DNA of 29,393 bases from Sulfopaludibacter sp035551455. GTDB taxonomy: Bacteria; Acidobacteriota; Terriglobia; Bryobacterales; Bryobacteraceae. Made by a program: the position numbers and the translations under genes. The DNA lies in assembly GCA_035551455.1 (NCBI GenBank), contig DASZMZ010000002.1, forward strand, positions 1 to 29,393, read 5' to 3'. Shown here one piece after another: positions 13,851 through 24,123 of the stretch. Below the pieces are notes generated by a model, which had not been told where the DNA came from, made no database searches, and saw only the letters and a list, made by a program, of their open reading frames with translations. Positions within the stretch are counted from its first letter, which is position 1, and every line of letters starts with the position of its first letter.

Positions 13851-16504
13851 AGAACGTCGTCGATCTTCTGAAGCTGCGCCTTGTAGTCTTCCAGCTTCTT
13901 GCGAATGCTCTCCACCACCTTGGCGGGCGCCCGGCTGGTGAACGTTTCGTCGGCCAACTGGCGCTCCGAATTGGCGATATTCTTCACCAGTTGCTCGCGC
14001 TCCTTTTCCATCCGTTTGCGCTGCGCGTCTTCCTGGGTTTTCGGCACGTGCAGCACCAGGTCGAACTGAGCGGTGGACCGCATCGCGGCCGATTTCGGCG
14101 CTGCCTCCGCCTTGAATTCCAGCTTCACGTTGGATAGTTTCTGGATCGCCGCGCCATGACGCCGCGCCACATCGAGAGCATCGTTCCGCGAATACAGTGT
14201 GCCTTCCAACTGCATTTTGGGATCGAGCTTGGCCTCCACGCGCAGTGTGCGCGCCATGGTCACAATCTCCTGCAGCAGGCCGATTTCCCGCTCCGCTGCA
14301 AAGTCGGTCGATTCCTGCCGGTACTGCGGAAAACCGGCGAGAGCGATCGAAGCCGGACGCCCACCCGCCTGCGTTCCCAGCCGCTGCCACAACTCTTCGG
14401 TCAAAAACGGCATAGCCGGATGCAGCAGCCGCAGGGTGGTTTCAAAAGCCGCTAAAATGTTCCGCCAGCCGGGAGTCAGCCCGCTGTTCTCCTGGAAGTA
14501 GAGCTTCTTCAATTCCAGGTACCAATCGCAGAACTCGTGCCACACGAATTGCCACAACACCTGCGCCGCCTCGTGATACCGGTACGTTTCGATGGCCCGA
14601 TTCACCTGCTCGGCGCAACTGTTCAAGCGGCTGAAAATCCAGCGATCCTCAATGGGAATTTCCAGAGTCACCGTATCCGGCTGCGGACGGTATTCCTCCA
14701 GCCGTTCCGGCACCCACGGCTCCACGCCGCTGCGCTCCATATTGAGGAACAGGAAGCGCGCCGCGTTCCAGATCTTATTGGCGAAGGCGCGTGAACTTTC
14801 CATCCGCTCTTCGGTCAGCACAATGTCGGTGCCCGGCGCGGCGCCCTGCAACAGCGCCATGCGAACCGCATCGGTGCCGTACTTTTCGGTCACCACCAGC
14901 GGGTCCACCACATTGCCCTTGGTCTTGGACATCTTCTGGCGGTCCGCATCGCGCACCAGTCCGTGGATGTACACCTGACGGAACGGCACATCGCCCATGA
15001 ATTCGATGCCCAGCATGGCCATGCGCGCCACCCAGAAGAACAGGATGTCGAAGCCGGTGATCAGCAGCGAGGTGGGATAGTAGGTGGCCAAGTCTTCGGT
15101 CTGCTCCGGCCAGCCCAGCGTGGAGAAAGGCCAGAGACCGGAGCTGAACCAGGTATCGAGCACGTCGGTATCCTGCACCGGCGCTTCGGCGCCGCAACGC
15201 GGACAACGCTCGGGAGCCTCCCGCGCCACGATGATCTCGCGGCACTCTCCGCAATGCCACGCCGGGATCCGGTGACCCCACCAAAGCTGACGCGAAATGC
15301 ACCAGTCGCGGATGTTGTACATCCACTCGAAATACGTCTTCGACCAGTTGGCCGGAATGAATTCGATCTTGCCGCTCTCGACGGCTTCAATCGCCTTTTC
15401 GGCGAGCGGCTTGGTCTTCACGAACCACTGCGTCGAAACCAGCGGCTCCACCACGGTTTTGCAGCGATCGCACTTACCCAGACTGAGTGGATAATCCTCG
15501 ATCTTGACCAGGTTTCCGGACTTCTCCAGATCCGCCACCACGCGCTTGCGCGCTTCGAAGCGGTCCAACCCGGCGTAGGGACCGGCGGCGGCCGTCATGA
15601 TGCCGTTCCCGTCGATCACCTGAATCTTGGGCAGGTTGTGGCGGCGGCCGGCTTCGAAATCGTTGAGATCGTGGGACGGCGTCACTTTGACTACGCCCGT
15701 CCCGAATTTCGGATCGGCCAGCTCGTCCAGGATCACCGGAATTTCGCGATCCATCAGCGGCAGTTGCACCGTGGCGCGATGCAGGTCGAAGTACCGGTCG
15801 TCATTCGGATTCACGGCGACCGCGGTATCCCCGAGCATGGTCTCCGGACGCGTCGTCGCCACGGTGAGAAAACGGCCCGGCATCCCGATCACGGGGTAGC
15901 GGATGTGCCACAGGTGTCCCGCTACGTCGCTGTGCGTCACTTCGAGATCGGAAATCGCGGTGTGGCAGCGGGGACACCAGTTCACCATGTACTCGCCGCG
16001 ATAGATCAGTCCTTTTTCGTAGAGGCGGACGAAAACTTCGCGCACGGCGAGACTCAGGCCCGGGTCCAGCGTGAAGCGTTCGCGAGTCCAATCGCACGAG
16101 GCGCCCAGGCGGATCATCTGCCGCTTGATGTTGTCGCCGTATTCGGCCTTCCACTCCCAGACGCGCTTTTCGAATTCCTCGCGGCCCAGGTCGCGGCGAT
16201 TGAGGCCCTCAGCGGCCAGTTTGCGCTCCACCACCATTTGGGTGGCGATGCCGGCATGGTCCGTGCCCGGCAGCCAGAGCGTATTCTCGCCGAGCATGCG
16301 ATGCCAGCGTACGGTGACATCGATCTCGGTGTGCTCCAGCATGTGGCCAATGTGCAGCGAGCCCGTGACATTGGGCGGAGGAATGACCAGCGAAAATACC
16401 CTGCCGGCAGCTTTACTGGAGGCGCGGAAGATCCCGGAGTCAATCCACCACTGCGCCCAATGCGGTTCGAACCGCTGAGGCTCGTACACTTTTTCAATTT
16501 GCAT
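13847..16504 (-). CDS. valS: Valyl-tRNA synthetase
   Basis: An 885-aa class I aminoacyl-tRNA synthetase that charges tRNA-Val with valine and edits misactivated threonine. Residues 42-55 hold PPPNVTGSLHIGHM (HIGH box), and the editing domain follows with VATTRPETMLGDTAVAVNP. The KMSKT box is at about 524-528. A tRNA-binding anticodon domain and a C-terminal coiled-coil arm (EDAQRKRMEKEREQL to the end) complete the usual architecture. Two CxxC pairs (CPRCHTAISD and CPRCGAEAPV) may bind zinc. It is the first gene of the minus-strand cofactor run, 86 bases downstream of the antiporter gene. Confidence 0.97.
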   Translation of the reverse strand: MQIEKVYEPQRFEPHWAQWWIDSGIFRASSKAAGRVFSLVIPPPNVTGSLHIGHMLEHTEIDVTVRWHRMLGENTLWLPGTDHAGIATQMVVERKLAAEGLNRRDLGREEFEKRVWEWKAEYGDNIKRQMIRLGASCDWTRERFTLDPGLSLAVREVFVRLYEKGLIYRGEYMVNWCPRCHTAISDLEVTHSDVAGHLWHIRYPVIGMPGRFLTVATTRPETMLGDTAVAVNPNDDRYFDLHRATVQLPLMDREIPVILDELADPKFGTGVVKVTPSHDLNDFEAGRRHNLPKIQVIDGNGIMTAAAGPYAGLDRFEARKRVVADLEKSGNLVKIEDYPLSLGKCDRCKTVVEPLVSTQWFVKTKPLAEKAIEAVESGKIEFIPANWSKTYFEWMYNIRDWCISRQLWWGHRIPAWHCGECREIIVAREAPERCPRCGAEAPVQDTDVLDTWFSSGLWPFSTLGWPEQTEDLATYYPTSLLITGFDILFFWVARMAMLGIEFMGDVPFRQVYIHGLVRDADRQKMSKTKGNVVDPLVVTEKYGTDAVRMALLQGAAPGTDIVLTEERMESSRAFANKIWNAARFLFLNMERSGVEPWVPERLEEYRPQPDTVTLEIPIEDRWIFSRLNSCAEQVNRAIETYRYHEAAQVLWQFVWHEFCDWYLELKKLYFQENSGLTPGWRNILAAFETTLRLLHPAMPFLTEELWQRLGTQAGGRPASIALAGFPQYRQESTDFAAEREIGLLQEIVTMARTLRVEAKLDPKMQLEGTLYSRNDALDVARRHGAAIQKLSNVKLEFKAEAAPKSAAMRSTAQFDLVLHVPKTQEDAQRKRMEKEREQLVKNIANSERQLADETFTSRAPAKVVESIRKKLEDYKAQLQKIDDVL

Positions 16505-16590
16505 GGGGAAAACTTAATGATAGCAGGCAAGGGAAGGGGTACGGCCTCGCTTCGGCCGCCTCCGTGTTCTCTATGGTGAAGGCAGTCTCT

Positions 16591-17772
16591 CTACCGTGGA
16601 ATTTCCCCCAGGCGACGGAGAAACGGCGCCGTAGTCAGCCCTTGCACAAAAACCGAGAAGGCGACTACCGCGAAGCTGATCGAAATGATAGGCTCGCGGT
16701 CCGGGAGAGTATCCGGCAAGCCGAGCGCCAGCGCCAGAGCCAGCGCGCCGCGGAGACCGCCCCAAAACAGAATATGCTGCTGGCGCGGCGAAACGCGCAG
16801 ATGGGAGCGGTTGAACAGGGCGCAGCACGGGTAAATCGCGACCGCGCGACCGAGCGTGACCAGCGCAATCGCGAGCAGTGCGGACGGCCAAATCGCCGGA
16901 TAATTCTGGTGAGCTTCGCGCATGCCGATCAGCAGAAATACGAACGAATTGGCCACAAAAGCCGCGTACTCCCAAAACGACTGGACCGCGATTTTGCCCT
17001 GCTCCGAAATGGTCCCGGCGGTGTGAAAGTTCCCCATCACCAGTCCAGCCGTGATCGTGGCCAGCACGCCGGACATGCCGAAGTGTTCGGCCAGGAGGAA
17101 GGCTCCGTAGGCGGCCACGGTGGTGAAGGTGATTTCGACGAGGTGGTCGTTCGTCCGCCCCGTCATCAGTTGGGCCAGCAGACCCACAATGCCGCCGCAC
17201 AGAACGCCGCCCCCAATCATCTTTACGATCATTCCGGCAATGGCGGCGCTCGTGAACTGACCGCCCGTGGCCATGGCAACGACCACGGTGAATGCGACGG
17301 CGGCCGTGCCGTCGTTGAACAAGCTTTCCGACTCAATCAGGAGGAGCGTGCGGCCGTGGGCTTTGGCTTCCTTGAAGGTGCTGATGACCGAGACCGGATC
17401 GGTGGCCGCAATCAGCGCACCAAATACCAGGGCGCCCGACCAGGCCCAGCCTCCGGCGAAATGCATGCCTGCCGCAGTCACCGCGGCCGAGATCACGATG
17501 CCCAGCGTCGCCAGCACGGCGACAACGGGAAAATCGCGGCGCAGGTCCGACCACTGGATATAGTAGGCGGCTTCAAACAGAAGCGGCGGAAGGAGCACCG
17601 TGAAGACCAGATCCTTCGTCAGTTCCACCTGTGGAGCAAAGGGGGCGAAGGCAAGCAGAATTCCGGCCGAGACCAGGCCCACGCTGTAAGGCAATCGCAG
17701 ACGGCGCGTCAGCATGGCCACCACGGCCGCGATCACCAGGAGTAAGCCGCCAGTCTGTAGATCGAAATTCAC
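16591..17772 (-). CDS. CPA1-family Na+/H+ antiporter
   Basis: A 393-aa monovalent cation:proton antiporter with about 12 membrane helices. The family signature is clear: LVFGALIAATDPVSVIS followed by LLLIESESLFNDGTAAVAF, the Asp-Pro and Asn-Asp motifs of electroneutral CPA1 (NhaP/NHE-like) exchangers. It exports Na+ (or Li+/K+) in exchange for protons. I place the start at GTG 17772 (VNFDLQTGG), just before the first helix. The frame stays open further upstream to 18009, but that stretch overlaps the divergent permease gene and looks like junk. No strong ribosome binding site supports the GTG, so the start is uncertain. The protein ends ...FLRRLGEIPR with no C-terminal regulatory domain. Confidence 0.85.
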   Translation of the reverse strand: MNFDLQTGGLLLVIAAVVAMLTRRLRLPYSVGLVSAGILLAFAPFAPQVELTKDLVFTVLLPPLLFEAAYYIQWSDLRRDFPVVAVLATLGIVISAAVTAAGMHFAGGWAWSGALVFGALIAATDPVSVISTFKEAKAHGRTLLLIESESLFNDGTAAVAFTVVVAMATGGQFTSAAIAGMIVKMIGGGVLCGGIVGLLAQLMTGRTNDHLVEITFTTVAAYGAFLLAEHFGMSGVLATITAGLVMGNFHTAGTISEQGKIAVQSFWEYAAFVANSFVFLLIGMREAHQNYPAIWPSALLAIALVTLGRAVAIYPCCALFNRSHLRVSPRQQHILFWGGLRGALALALALGLPDTLPDREPIISISFAVVAFSVFVQGLTTAPFLRRLGEIPR

Positions 17773-17884
17773 GGGCGCAGAGCCGCGCCGGTAGCGCCTC
17801 CGCTGGTTGTTGCCTTCATCTTTCGAATGGTAGCAGAAGGGAAAATGCAGGCTACCGGATGGCACGGGGCAACGTCTAATCACC

Positions 17885-20299
17885 ATGCTGAATTCGTTGC
17901 GGCGTGACGTACTGTACGGAGTTCGGACGCTGGCGCGCAATCCGAGCTTCGCCTGCGTGTCGATACTGGCGCTGGCCCTCGGCATCGGTGCGAATACCGC
18001 TGTTTTCACCGTGGTGAATTCGGTGCTGCTCCAACCGCTGCACTTCTATAAACCGGATCAGCTCACCATGGTGCGCGACCGGAATCTGAAGGCGGGCTTT
18101 CCGCAGTTCTCTCTGTCGCCGGGTAATTATTTGGACTATCGCGACCATAACCACACGTTCTCCGGCATCGCGGCGTTCGGTGGGGCCTCCATGAATTTCT
18201 CGGGGTCGGCGGAACCAGAGCGGCTGCGCGGCAGCAGAGTGACCAACGAGTTTTTCCAGGTACTGGGCGCCTCACCCGTTTTGGGCCGCACCTTCACCCC
18301 GCAGGAAAGCCAGCTTGGGTCCCAGTTTGTGATCATTCTCAGCCATGCGTTGTGGGAGCGGACGTTTGCCGGGAGCCGCGACGCGCTGGGGAAGAAGCTG
18401 AACCTCAACGACAATCTGTACACCGTAGTGGGCGTGATGCCGCGCGATTTTCAGTTTCCGGCGCGTACGGAATTCTGGATTCCGCTGGCGATGAACCTGC
18501 AGAATTGGCAGCAGCGGGGCGGCCATTACCTGAGTGGCATCGGGCGGCTTCGCGACGGCGTGGCGATGGAAACGGCGCATGCCGATCTGAATCAGATTGC
18601 GGCGCGCGCGGAGAAAGAGAATCCGCAATCGAATGCAGGATGGGACACCACGCTGCAGAGCCTGCAGGAGGCCTCGGTCGGGAAGGTCCGTCCCGCCATG
18701 GTCACGCTCACGGCCGCGGTGGGCTTCGTGCTGTTGATCGCCTGCGTGAATCTGGCGAATCTGCTGCTGTCGCGTTCGGCGGCGCGCCGGCGCGAGATCG
18801 GCATCCGCAATGCGCTGGGCGCCGGCCGCGCACGGCTGGTGCGGCAACTGTTGACGGAAAGTTCGCTCCTGTCGATCCTCGGCGCGGCAGTGGGATTGGG
18901 ACTGGCATACGCCGGTACTCGCCTGCTGGTCACCTTGACTCCCGATATTCTGCCGCGCGCGGCGGAGATCGGAATGGACGTGCGCGTCCTGCTGTTCACG
19001 GCGGCGATTGCGGTCTTCACGGGGGTCCTGTTCGGCCTCGCGCCGGCTATTCAGATGGCGCGCACGGATGTGAACTCGGCGCTCCGCGAAGGCGGCCGCG
19101 GCAATGCCATGGGCTTCCGCCGCAATCGGCTGCGTAGCGTGCTGGTGATCGGCGAGGTGGCGCTGGCGCTGGTGCTGTTATCCGGAGCGGGACTGCTGAT
19201 GCGCAGTTTCTACCGGCTGCAGGGCGTGGATCCCGGTTTCGATACGCACAACGTGCTGACGTTCCGCACGAATTTGCCGGCGGCCCGGTACGCCAAGCCG
19301 GAGCAGACCGTCGGCTTTTACGATCGGGCGCTCCAGCGGCTGCGCGAACTGCCCGGCGTGACGGCCGCGGGCGCCGGGCAGATTTTTCCGCTGGCCGGCG
19401 ATGACTATATTTTGAGCTTTGAGCAGGTGGGAAAGCCGCCGCTGCCCCCGGGAAATCAGCCGAGCGCGGCATACTATTCCGTGACGGACGGCTTCTTCGA
19501 GGCTCTGCGGATCCCGATGAAGACCGGCCGCCCGTTCAACGCCCACGATACCGCGTCGTCGCAGCCAGTGGCGATCATCAGCGAGCAGATGGCGCGCCAG
19601 TTCTACCACGGCGAGAATCCGATCGGCCAGCATTTGAAGGTGGGCAACGGGTCGGACAAGCCGGCGGAGATTGTCGGCATAGCGGGAGATATCCGCGATC
19701 AGGAACTGGAGTCGTTCGGCAGGCCGGCGATCTATTATCCGGCGACGCAGGATCCCTTCGGCTCGATGTACTTCGGCGTGCGTACGGCGGGAGATCCGGC
19801 GGCGCTGATCACGGCCGTGCGCGCAGCCATTCGCGGACTGGATGCGGAATTGCCGCTGGATGCGGTGGGCACCGTGGATGGCTCCGTATCGAAGTCGCTC
19901 TCGCAGCGGCGCTTTTCGATGCTGCTGATGGCGATCTTTGCGTCGCTGGCGCTGATTCTGGCTGTGATCGGGATCTATGGCGTGATGGCGTACTCGGTGA
20001 CGCAGGCGACGCAGGAGATCGGCATTCGCATGGCGCTCGGTGCGGGTCGGGCCGAGGTGCTCCGGATCGTGCTCGGCTATGCGGGGCTGCTGCTGGCGGT
20101 CGGACTTGGCCTCGGATTGGCTGCCGCGGCGGGTGCGGGACGGTTGCTGGCGGCGCAACTCTTCGAGGTGAAGCCCTTTGACGCGCTGACCTTCGCCGCG
20201 GTAGCCGCCGCGCTGGTGCTGACGGGCCTGACCGCCTGTCTGGTCCCCGCATTCCGTGCCATGCGCGTAGACCCACTGATCGCCCTCCGCAACGAGTAG
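17885..20299 (+). CDS. ADOP-type orphan ABC permease (MacB/FtsX-like)
   Basis: An 804-aa membrane protein with two MacB-PCD plus FtsX halves. Each half starts with a helix, then a periplasmic domain, then three helices: ALALGIGANTAVFTVVNSVLL near residue 30, an FtsX core around 280-400 (REIGIRNALGAGRARLVRQLL), then a second core at 690-804 (QEIGIRMALGAGRAEVLRIVLGYAG). This is the layout of the acidobacterial duplicated orphan permease. Such proteins occur in many copies in acidobacteria. No ATPase gene is adjacent, so its energy source must be encoded elsewhere or it does not act as a pump. It is divergent from the antiporter, and the end LIALRNE is typical. Confidence 0.88.
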   Translation: MLNSLRRDVLYGVRTLARNPSFACVSILALALGIGANTAVFTVVNSVLLQPLHFYKPDQLTMVRDRNLKAGFPQFSLSPGNYLDYRDHNHTFSGIAAFGGASMNFSGSAEPERLRGSRVTNEFFQVLGASPVLGRTFTPQESQLGSQFVIILSHALWERTFAGSRDALGKKLNLNDNLYTVVGVMPRDFQFPARTEFWIPLAMNLQNWQQRGGHYLSGIGRLRDGVAMETAHADLNQIAARAEKENPQSNAGWDTTLQSLQEASVGKVRPAMVTLTAAVGFVLLIACVNLANLLLSRSAARRREIGIRNALGAGRARLVRQLLTESSLLSILGAAVGLGLAYAGTRLLVTLTPDILPRAAEIGMDVRVLLFTAAIAVFTGVLFGLAPAIQMARTDVNSALREGGRGNAMGFRRNRLRSVLVIGEVALALVLLSGAGLLMRSFYRLQGVDPGFDTHNVLTFRTNLPAARYAKPEQTVGFYDRALQRLRELPGVTAAGAGQIFPLAGDDYILSFEQVGKPPLPPGNQPSAAYYSVTDGFFEALRIPMKTGRPFNAHDTASSQPVAIISEQMARQFYHGENPIGQHLKVGNGSDKPAEIVGIAGDIRDQELESFGRPAIYYPATQDPFGSMYFGVRTAGDPAALITAVRAAIRGLDAELPLDAVGTVDGSVSKSLSQRRFSMLLMAIFASLALILAVIGIYGVMAYSVTQATQEIGIRMALGAGRAEVLRIVLGYAGLLLAVGLGLGLAAAAGAGRLLAAQLFEVKPFDALTFAAVAAALVLTGLTACLVPAFRAMRVDPLIALRNE

Positions 20300-20343
20300 C
20301 GCTCTCAGCCGGTCCACCAGCGGCGGGTTCCGTTTGTGACAAA

Positions 20344-22749
20344 ATGTGGGTGATGCAGAGGGGCTGGGCTTTCGTCTTATGGGCGGCGTGTTGCTTCGCC
20401 CAAGGGTCGCCGGACGGGATCGCGTTCTTCGAAAAGAATGTGCGGCCGGTCTTGGCGGCGAATTGCTATGGATGCCACAGCAGCAGGGTGGCGAGTCCGA
20501 TGGCGGGCCTCCTGCTGGATTCGAAGGCCGGCATGCTGCGCGGGGGCAAGAGCGGGGTAGCGGCGATCGTTCCGGGCAAGCCCGAAGAAAGCCTTCTGAT
20601 CGCAGCCGTGCGCGGCGTCAATAAAGATCTGCGCATGCCGCCCGGCAAGAGCCTGGACCCCCGCGAGATCGACGCCCTGGCGGAGTGGGTGAAGATGGGC
20701 GCTCCGGATCCGCGCACCGAAGCCGCGCCCGTTACGGCACAGGCTCCCGCTTACGATTGGGAGAAGGCCAGGCAGCACTGGTCCTTCCGCCCGATTCAGG
20801 ATCCGAAACCGCCCGCCGTGTCTGCCGCCGAATGGAACCGCTCGCCAATAGACGCCTGGATCAAGGCCAAACTCGACGAGAAGAAACTAACGCCGCAGCC
20901 GCGCGCCGGGAAGGTGGTCCTGATCCGCCGCGCCACGTACGACCTGATCGGCTTACCGCCCACTCCCGAAGAAGTCGACGCCTTCGTGAAAGACACTTCT
21001 CCAAAGGCCTTCGAGAAGGTGGTCGATCGCCTGCTCGCCTCGCAGCAGTACGGCGAAAAGTGGGGCCGCCACTGGCTGGATGTGGCGCGGTACGCCGATA
21101 CGGCGGGGGACAATGCGGATTTTCCGGTACCGTCGCTCTACCGGTATCGCAACTGGGTGATCGCGGCGTTCAATCGGGACGAGCCTTACGATCAGTTCCT
21201 CCGCGAACAACTGGCCGGCGATATTCTGGCGTCGCAGGACGGGCTCGCCGAGAAGAATAAGGAAGAGTGGCAGCAGAAGATGATTGCCACCGGGTACCTG
21301 GCCAACTCGCGGCGCTTTGGCTCGCGCGCCAACGAATTCCACCTGACCATCGACGACACTATCGATAACCTGGGCAAAGCGGTGCTGGGTGTGACGATCG
21401 CGTGCGCGCGCTGCCACGATCATAAGTTCGACCCCATCCCTACCAGCGATTACTACGCGCTGTACGGCATCTTCAAGAGCACGGCGTATGCCCATCCGGG
21501 CACGGAGATCTATCCGCACACCTACGGCTTCGCGGCCATGAATCCGGCCGACGCCGCCAAGCTGAAGGACTTCGAGCAGAAGCTCTCCGGGCTGGACAAC
21601 CGCATTGAGGATATGAAGGCGGGCAAGATCAAGTTCGCCAGCGATGCCGAGAAGAAGAAGGCCGAGCAGGAGAATCGCGAACTGGGCCGCACTCTGTCGG
21701 CGCAGTATCCGTACCTGGCCAAGGCCTACGTGGTGACCGAAGGCAAGCCGGTGAATGCGCGCATTCTGGTGCGCGGCGAACCACAGACGCTGGGAGCGGA
21801 AACGCCGCGCGGCTTCCTGACCGTTCTGGGCGGCCAGAAATTGCCGCCGGAAGAGAAGGGCAGCGGACGGCTCGAACTGGCCGAGTGGGTGACGGCGCGC
21901 GACAATCCGTTGACGGCGCGCGTGATCGTCAATCGTGTCTGGCAATGGCATTTCGGACAAGGGATCGTGGCCACACCGGACGATTTCGGCGCGCGCGGAG
22001 AAGCTCCCACGCACCCGGAACTGCTGGACTATCTGGCCAGCCGCTTCGTGGAAGATGGCTGGTCGATCAAGAAGCTGAATCGCCGGATTATGCTGACGCG
22101 GGCTTATCAGGCGGCGAGCGGGAATGACGAGCAGGATGCGCTGAAGGATTCGCGCAACGCCTGCCTCTGGCGCTTCAACCCGCGGCGTCTGGAGGCGGAA
22201 GAGATTCGCGATTCGCTGCTGGCGATGGGTGGCGATCTCGACCCCGCACCCGGCGGCGAGCAGCCGTTTCCGCAGGAAATGTCGTGGCGATACACGCAGC
22301 ACACTCCGTTCCTGGGCGCGGACGCGGCATACGCCACAAAGAAGCGCAGCGTCTACCTGATGCAGCAGCGCATTCGCCGCCAACCCTTCCTGGAATTGTT
22401 CGATGGGGCCGATCCGAATGCCGAGACGGGCGTGCGTCCGCTTACCACCACGGCCCTGCAGGCGCTCTACGTGATGAACGATCCGTTCTTCCATGAGCAG
22501 GCGGACGCCCTGGCGCTGCGCGTGGGCATGAGTTTCGGCTCCGATCAGGAGCGGTTGAGCTATGCGTATAAATTGCTGTTCGGCCGCGCGGCTACGTCCG
22601 AAGAACTGCGCGACGGCAGGCAATATCTAACGGCGGCGCGTCAAGCTCTGGCAGCCACGCCGGTCCCGGAATCGGACCGTAGCCGCGGGGCGTGGTCCAG
22701 TTTGATGCGCGTTCTGATGGCCGGCAACGAGTTTCTAACATTGGATTGA
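20344..22749 (+). CDS. DUF1549/DUF1553 protein with planctomycete cytochrome c domain
   Basis: An 801-aa secreted protein. An N-terminal signal peptide (RGWAFVLWAACCFAQG) is followed by a haem site CYGCHS (residues 41-46) in a PSCyt1-type domain. Then come a DUF1549 domain with WGRHWLDVARYADT and CARCHDHKFDPIPTSDYYAL (around 353), and a DUF1553 domain with LAEWVTARDNPLTARVIVNRVWQWHFG and PEL.DYLASRF. A mainly Planctomycete/acidobacterial family; its reaction is unproven. The next gene is a DUF1501 protein three bases downstream, the usual partner. I could not see a good ribosome binding site. An in-frame ATG at codon 4 is an alternative start. Confidence 0.9.
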   Translation: MWVMQRGWAFVLWAACCFAQGSPDGIAFFEKNVRPVLAANCYGCHSSRVASPMAGLLLDSKAGMLRGGKSGVAAIVPGKPEESLLIAAVRGVNKDLRMPPGKSLDPREIDALAEWVKMGAPDPRTEAAPVTAQAPAYDWEKARQHWSFRPIQDPKPPAVSAAEWNRSPIDAWIKAKLDEKKLTPQPRAGKVVLIRRATYDLIGLPPTPEEVDAFVKDTSPKAFEKVVDRLLASQQYGEKWGRHWLDVARYADTAGDNADFPVPSLYRYRNWVIAAFNRDEPYDQFLREQLAGDILASQDGLAEKNKEEWQQKMIATGYLANSRRFGSRANEFHLTIDDTIDNLGKAVLGVTIACARCHDHKFDPIPTSDYYALYGIFKSTAYAHPGTEIYPHTYGFAAMNPADAAKLKDFEQKLSGLDNRIEDMKAGKIKFASDAEKKKAEQENRELGRTLSAQYPYLAKAYVVTEGKPVNARILVRGEPQTLGAETPRGFLTVLGGQKLPPEEKGSGRLELAEWVTARDNPLTARVIVNRVWQWHFGQGIVATPDDFGARGEAPTHPELLDYLASRFVEDGWSIKKLNRRIMLTRAYQAASGNDEQDALKDSRNACLWRFNPRRLEAEEIRDSLLAMGGDLDPAPGGEQPFPQEMSWRYTQHTPFLGADAAYATKKRSVYLMQQRIRRQPFLELFDGADPNAETGVRPLTTTALQALYVMNDPFFHEQADALALRVGMSFGSDQERLSYAYKLLFGRAATSEELRDGRQYLTAARQALAATPVPESDRSRGAWSSLMRVLMAGNEFLTLD

Positions 22750-22752
22750 CCT

Positions 22753-24123
22753 ATGCCTTTCGACCCTACCCGACGCCACGCACTACGCTCCCTTTTTCTG
22801 GGGAGCAGCCTGTTCCCCGCGCTGGTCAGCGAGTTGCTGGCCAAGGGCACAACGCCGGGCGCGGTCAATCCGCTGGCGCCGAAAGCCCCGCATTTTCCCG
22901 GCACGGCCAAGCGCGTGATTTGGATCTACCTGAGCGGCGGCATGTCGCACGTGGATTCCTTCGACCCGAAGCCGAAGCTGGCCGAGTACCAGCGCGACGG
23001 CAAGATGGGGGAGAACGGGAAGAAGTTGCTGGGGTCGCCTTGGCCCTCGAAGCCGCATGGCCAATCGGGGATCGAAGTAACGGAGTTGTTCCCGAAGATC
23101 GCCGAATGCGTGGACGATCTGTGCCTGATTCGTTCGATGCGCGGCGACCACAACGATCATTTCCAGGCGACTCTGGGGATTCACACCGGCAGCGTGACCT
23201 TCAAGCGCCCGAGCGTGGGCTCATGGGTGACCTATGGGTTGGGCACGGAGAATCAGAACCTGCCGTGCTACGTGGTGCTGGCGCCCGAGATGCCGTATGC
23301 GGGGAGCCAGATCTGGTCGTCGGACTTTCTGCCCGGAATTTTCTCCGGGACGCGGATTACCAGCGGTCCCGAGCCGGTGCCGGATTTGAACCGGCGGACG
23401 CCGTCGCCGGAGATGCAGAAGCTGGAGTTGAGCCTGCTCGAAAAGTTCAACCGGCGGCATGAGCGTCAGCATCCGGGCGATCCCATGCTGGAAGCGCGCA
23501 TCAAGAGCTTTGAGACGGCGTTCGGCATGCAGATGGCGATGCCGCAGGTGCTGGACCTGGCGAAGGAGACCGACGCCACGCTGAAGCTGTACGGCCTGGA
23601 GCGCGGCAGTACGACGGGCTTCGGCTGGCAGTGTCTGGTGGCGCGGCGCATGATGGAGCAGGGTGTTCGCTTCGTGGAGCTGATCGATACGGGCAGCAGT
23701 AAGAACTGGGATGCGCACGGCGACATTCATACGCACGAGCCGCTGGCGCGCAAGATCGACCTGCCGGTGGCGGGACTGCTGGCGGATTTGAAATCACGCG
23801 GCATGTTGAAGGACACGCTGGTGGTCTTCACGACGGAGTTCGGCCGGTCGCCGGGTCCGGAGGGCGCGATGGGGCGCGGCCATTACAATCGAGCCTACTC
23901 GTCGTGGCTGGCGGGCGGCGGAGTGAAGAGCGGCATGGTGTACGGGAAGACGGACGATTTCGGCGCGAAGATCGCCGAGAATGAGTGCCATGTCCACGAC
24001 TTCCACGCGACGATTCTGCACTTGCTGGGCTTCGACCACACCAAGCTGACTTTCCGGCATGCGGGCCGCGATTACCGGCTGACGGATGTGGCCGGTAACG
24101 TGGTCAAACCGATCCTGGCCTAA
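22753..24123 (+). CDS. DUF1501 protein
   Basis: A 456-aa protein of the DUF1501 family, related to the alkaline-phosphatase/sulfatase superfamily. The N-terminus RRHALRSLFLGSSLFPAL resembles a Tat-type signal. The core contains WIYLSGGMSHVDSFDPKP, SMRGDHNDHFQATLGIHTGS, a segment with NWDAHGDI, and TLVVFTTEFGRSPG followed by GRGHYNRAYSSWLAGGG. The Asp/His pattern suggests a metal-dependent hydrolase, but no reaction is established for the family. It starts three bases after the DUF1549/DUF1553 gene, so the two form an operon. Its stop codon overlaps the first base of the conserved block upstream of the small secreted protein gene. Confidence 0.9.
   Translation: MPFDPTRRHALRSLFLGSSLFPALVSELLAKGTTPGAVNPLAPKAPHFPGTAKRVIWIYLSGGMSHVDSFDPKPKLAEYQRDGKMGENGKKLLGSPWPSKPHGQSGIEVTELFPKIAECVDDLCLIRSMRGDHNDHFQATLGIHTGSVTFKRPSVGSWVTYGLGTENQNLPCYVVLAPEMPYAGSQIWSSDFLPGIFSGTRITSGPEPVPDLNRRTPSPEMQKLELSLLEKFNRRHERQHPGDPMLEARIKSFETAFGMQMAMPQVLDLAKETDATLKLYGLERGSTTGFGWQCLVARRMMEQGVRFVELIDTGSSKNWDAHGDIHTHEPLARKIDLPVAGLLADLKSRGMLKDTLVVFTTEFGRSPGPEGAMGRGHYNRAYSSWLAGGGVKSGMVYGKTDDFGAKIAENECHVHDFHATILHLLGFDHTKLTFRHAGRDYRLTDVAGNVVKPILA

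Noticed and set aside
13851..14390. Longer nadC frame reading into valS
   Set aside because: The extra part is a shadow of valS in another frame. The NadC motif starts just after the ATGA overlap.
17773..18009. N-terminal extension of the antiporter
   Set aside because: It overlaps the start of the divergent permease and has no membrane or family features; the real start is placed at GTG 17772.
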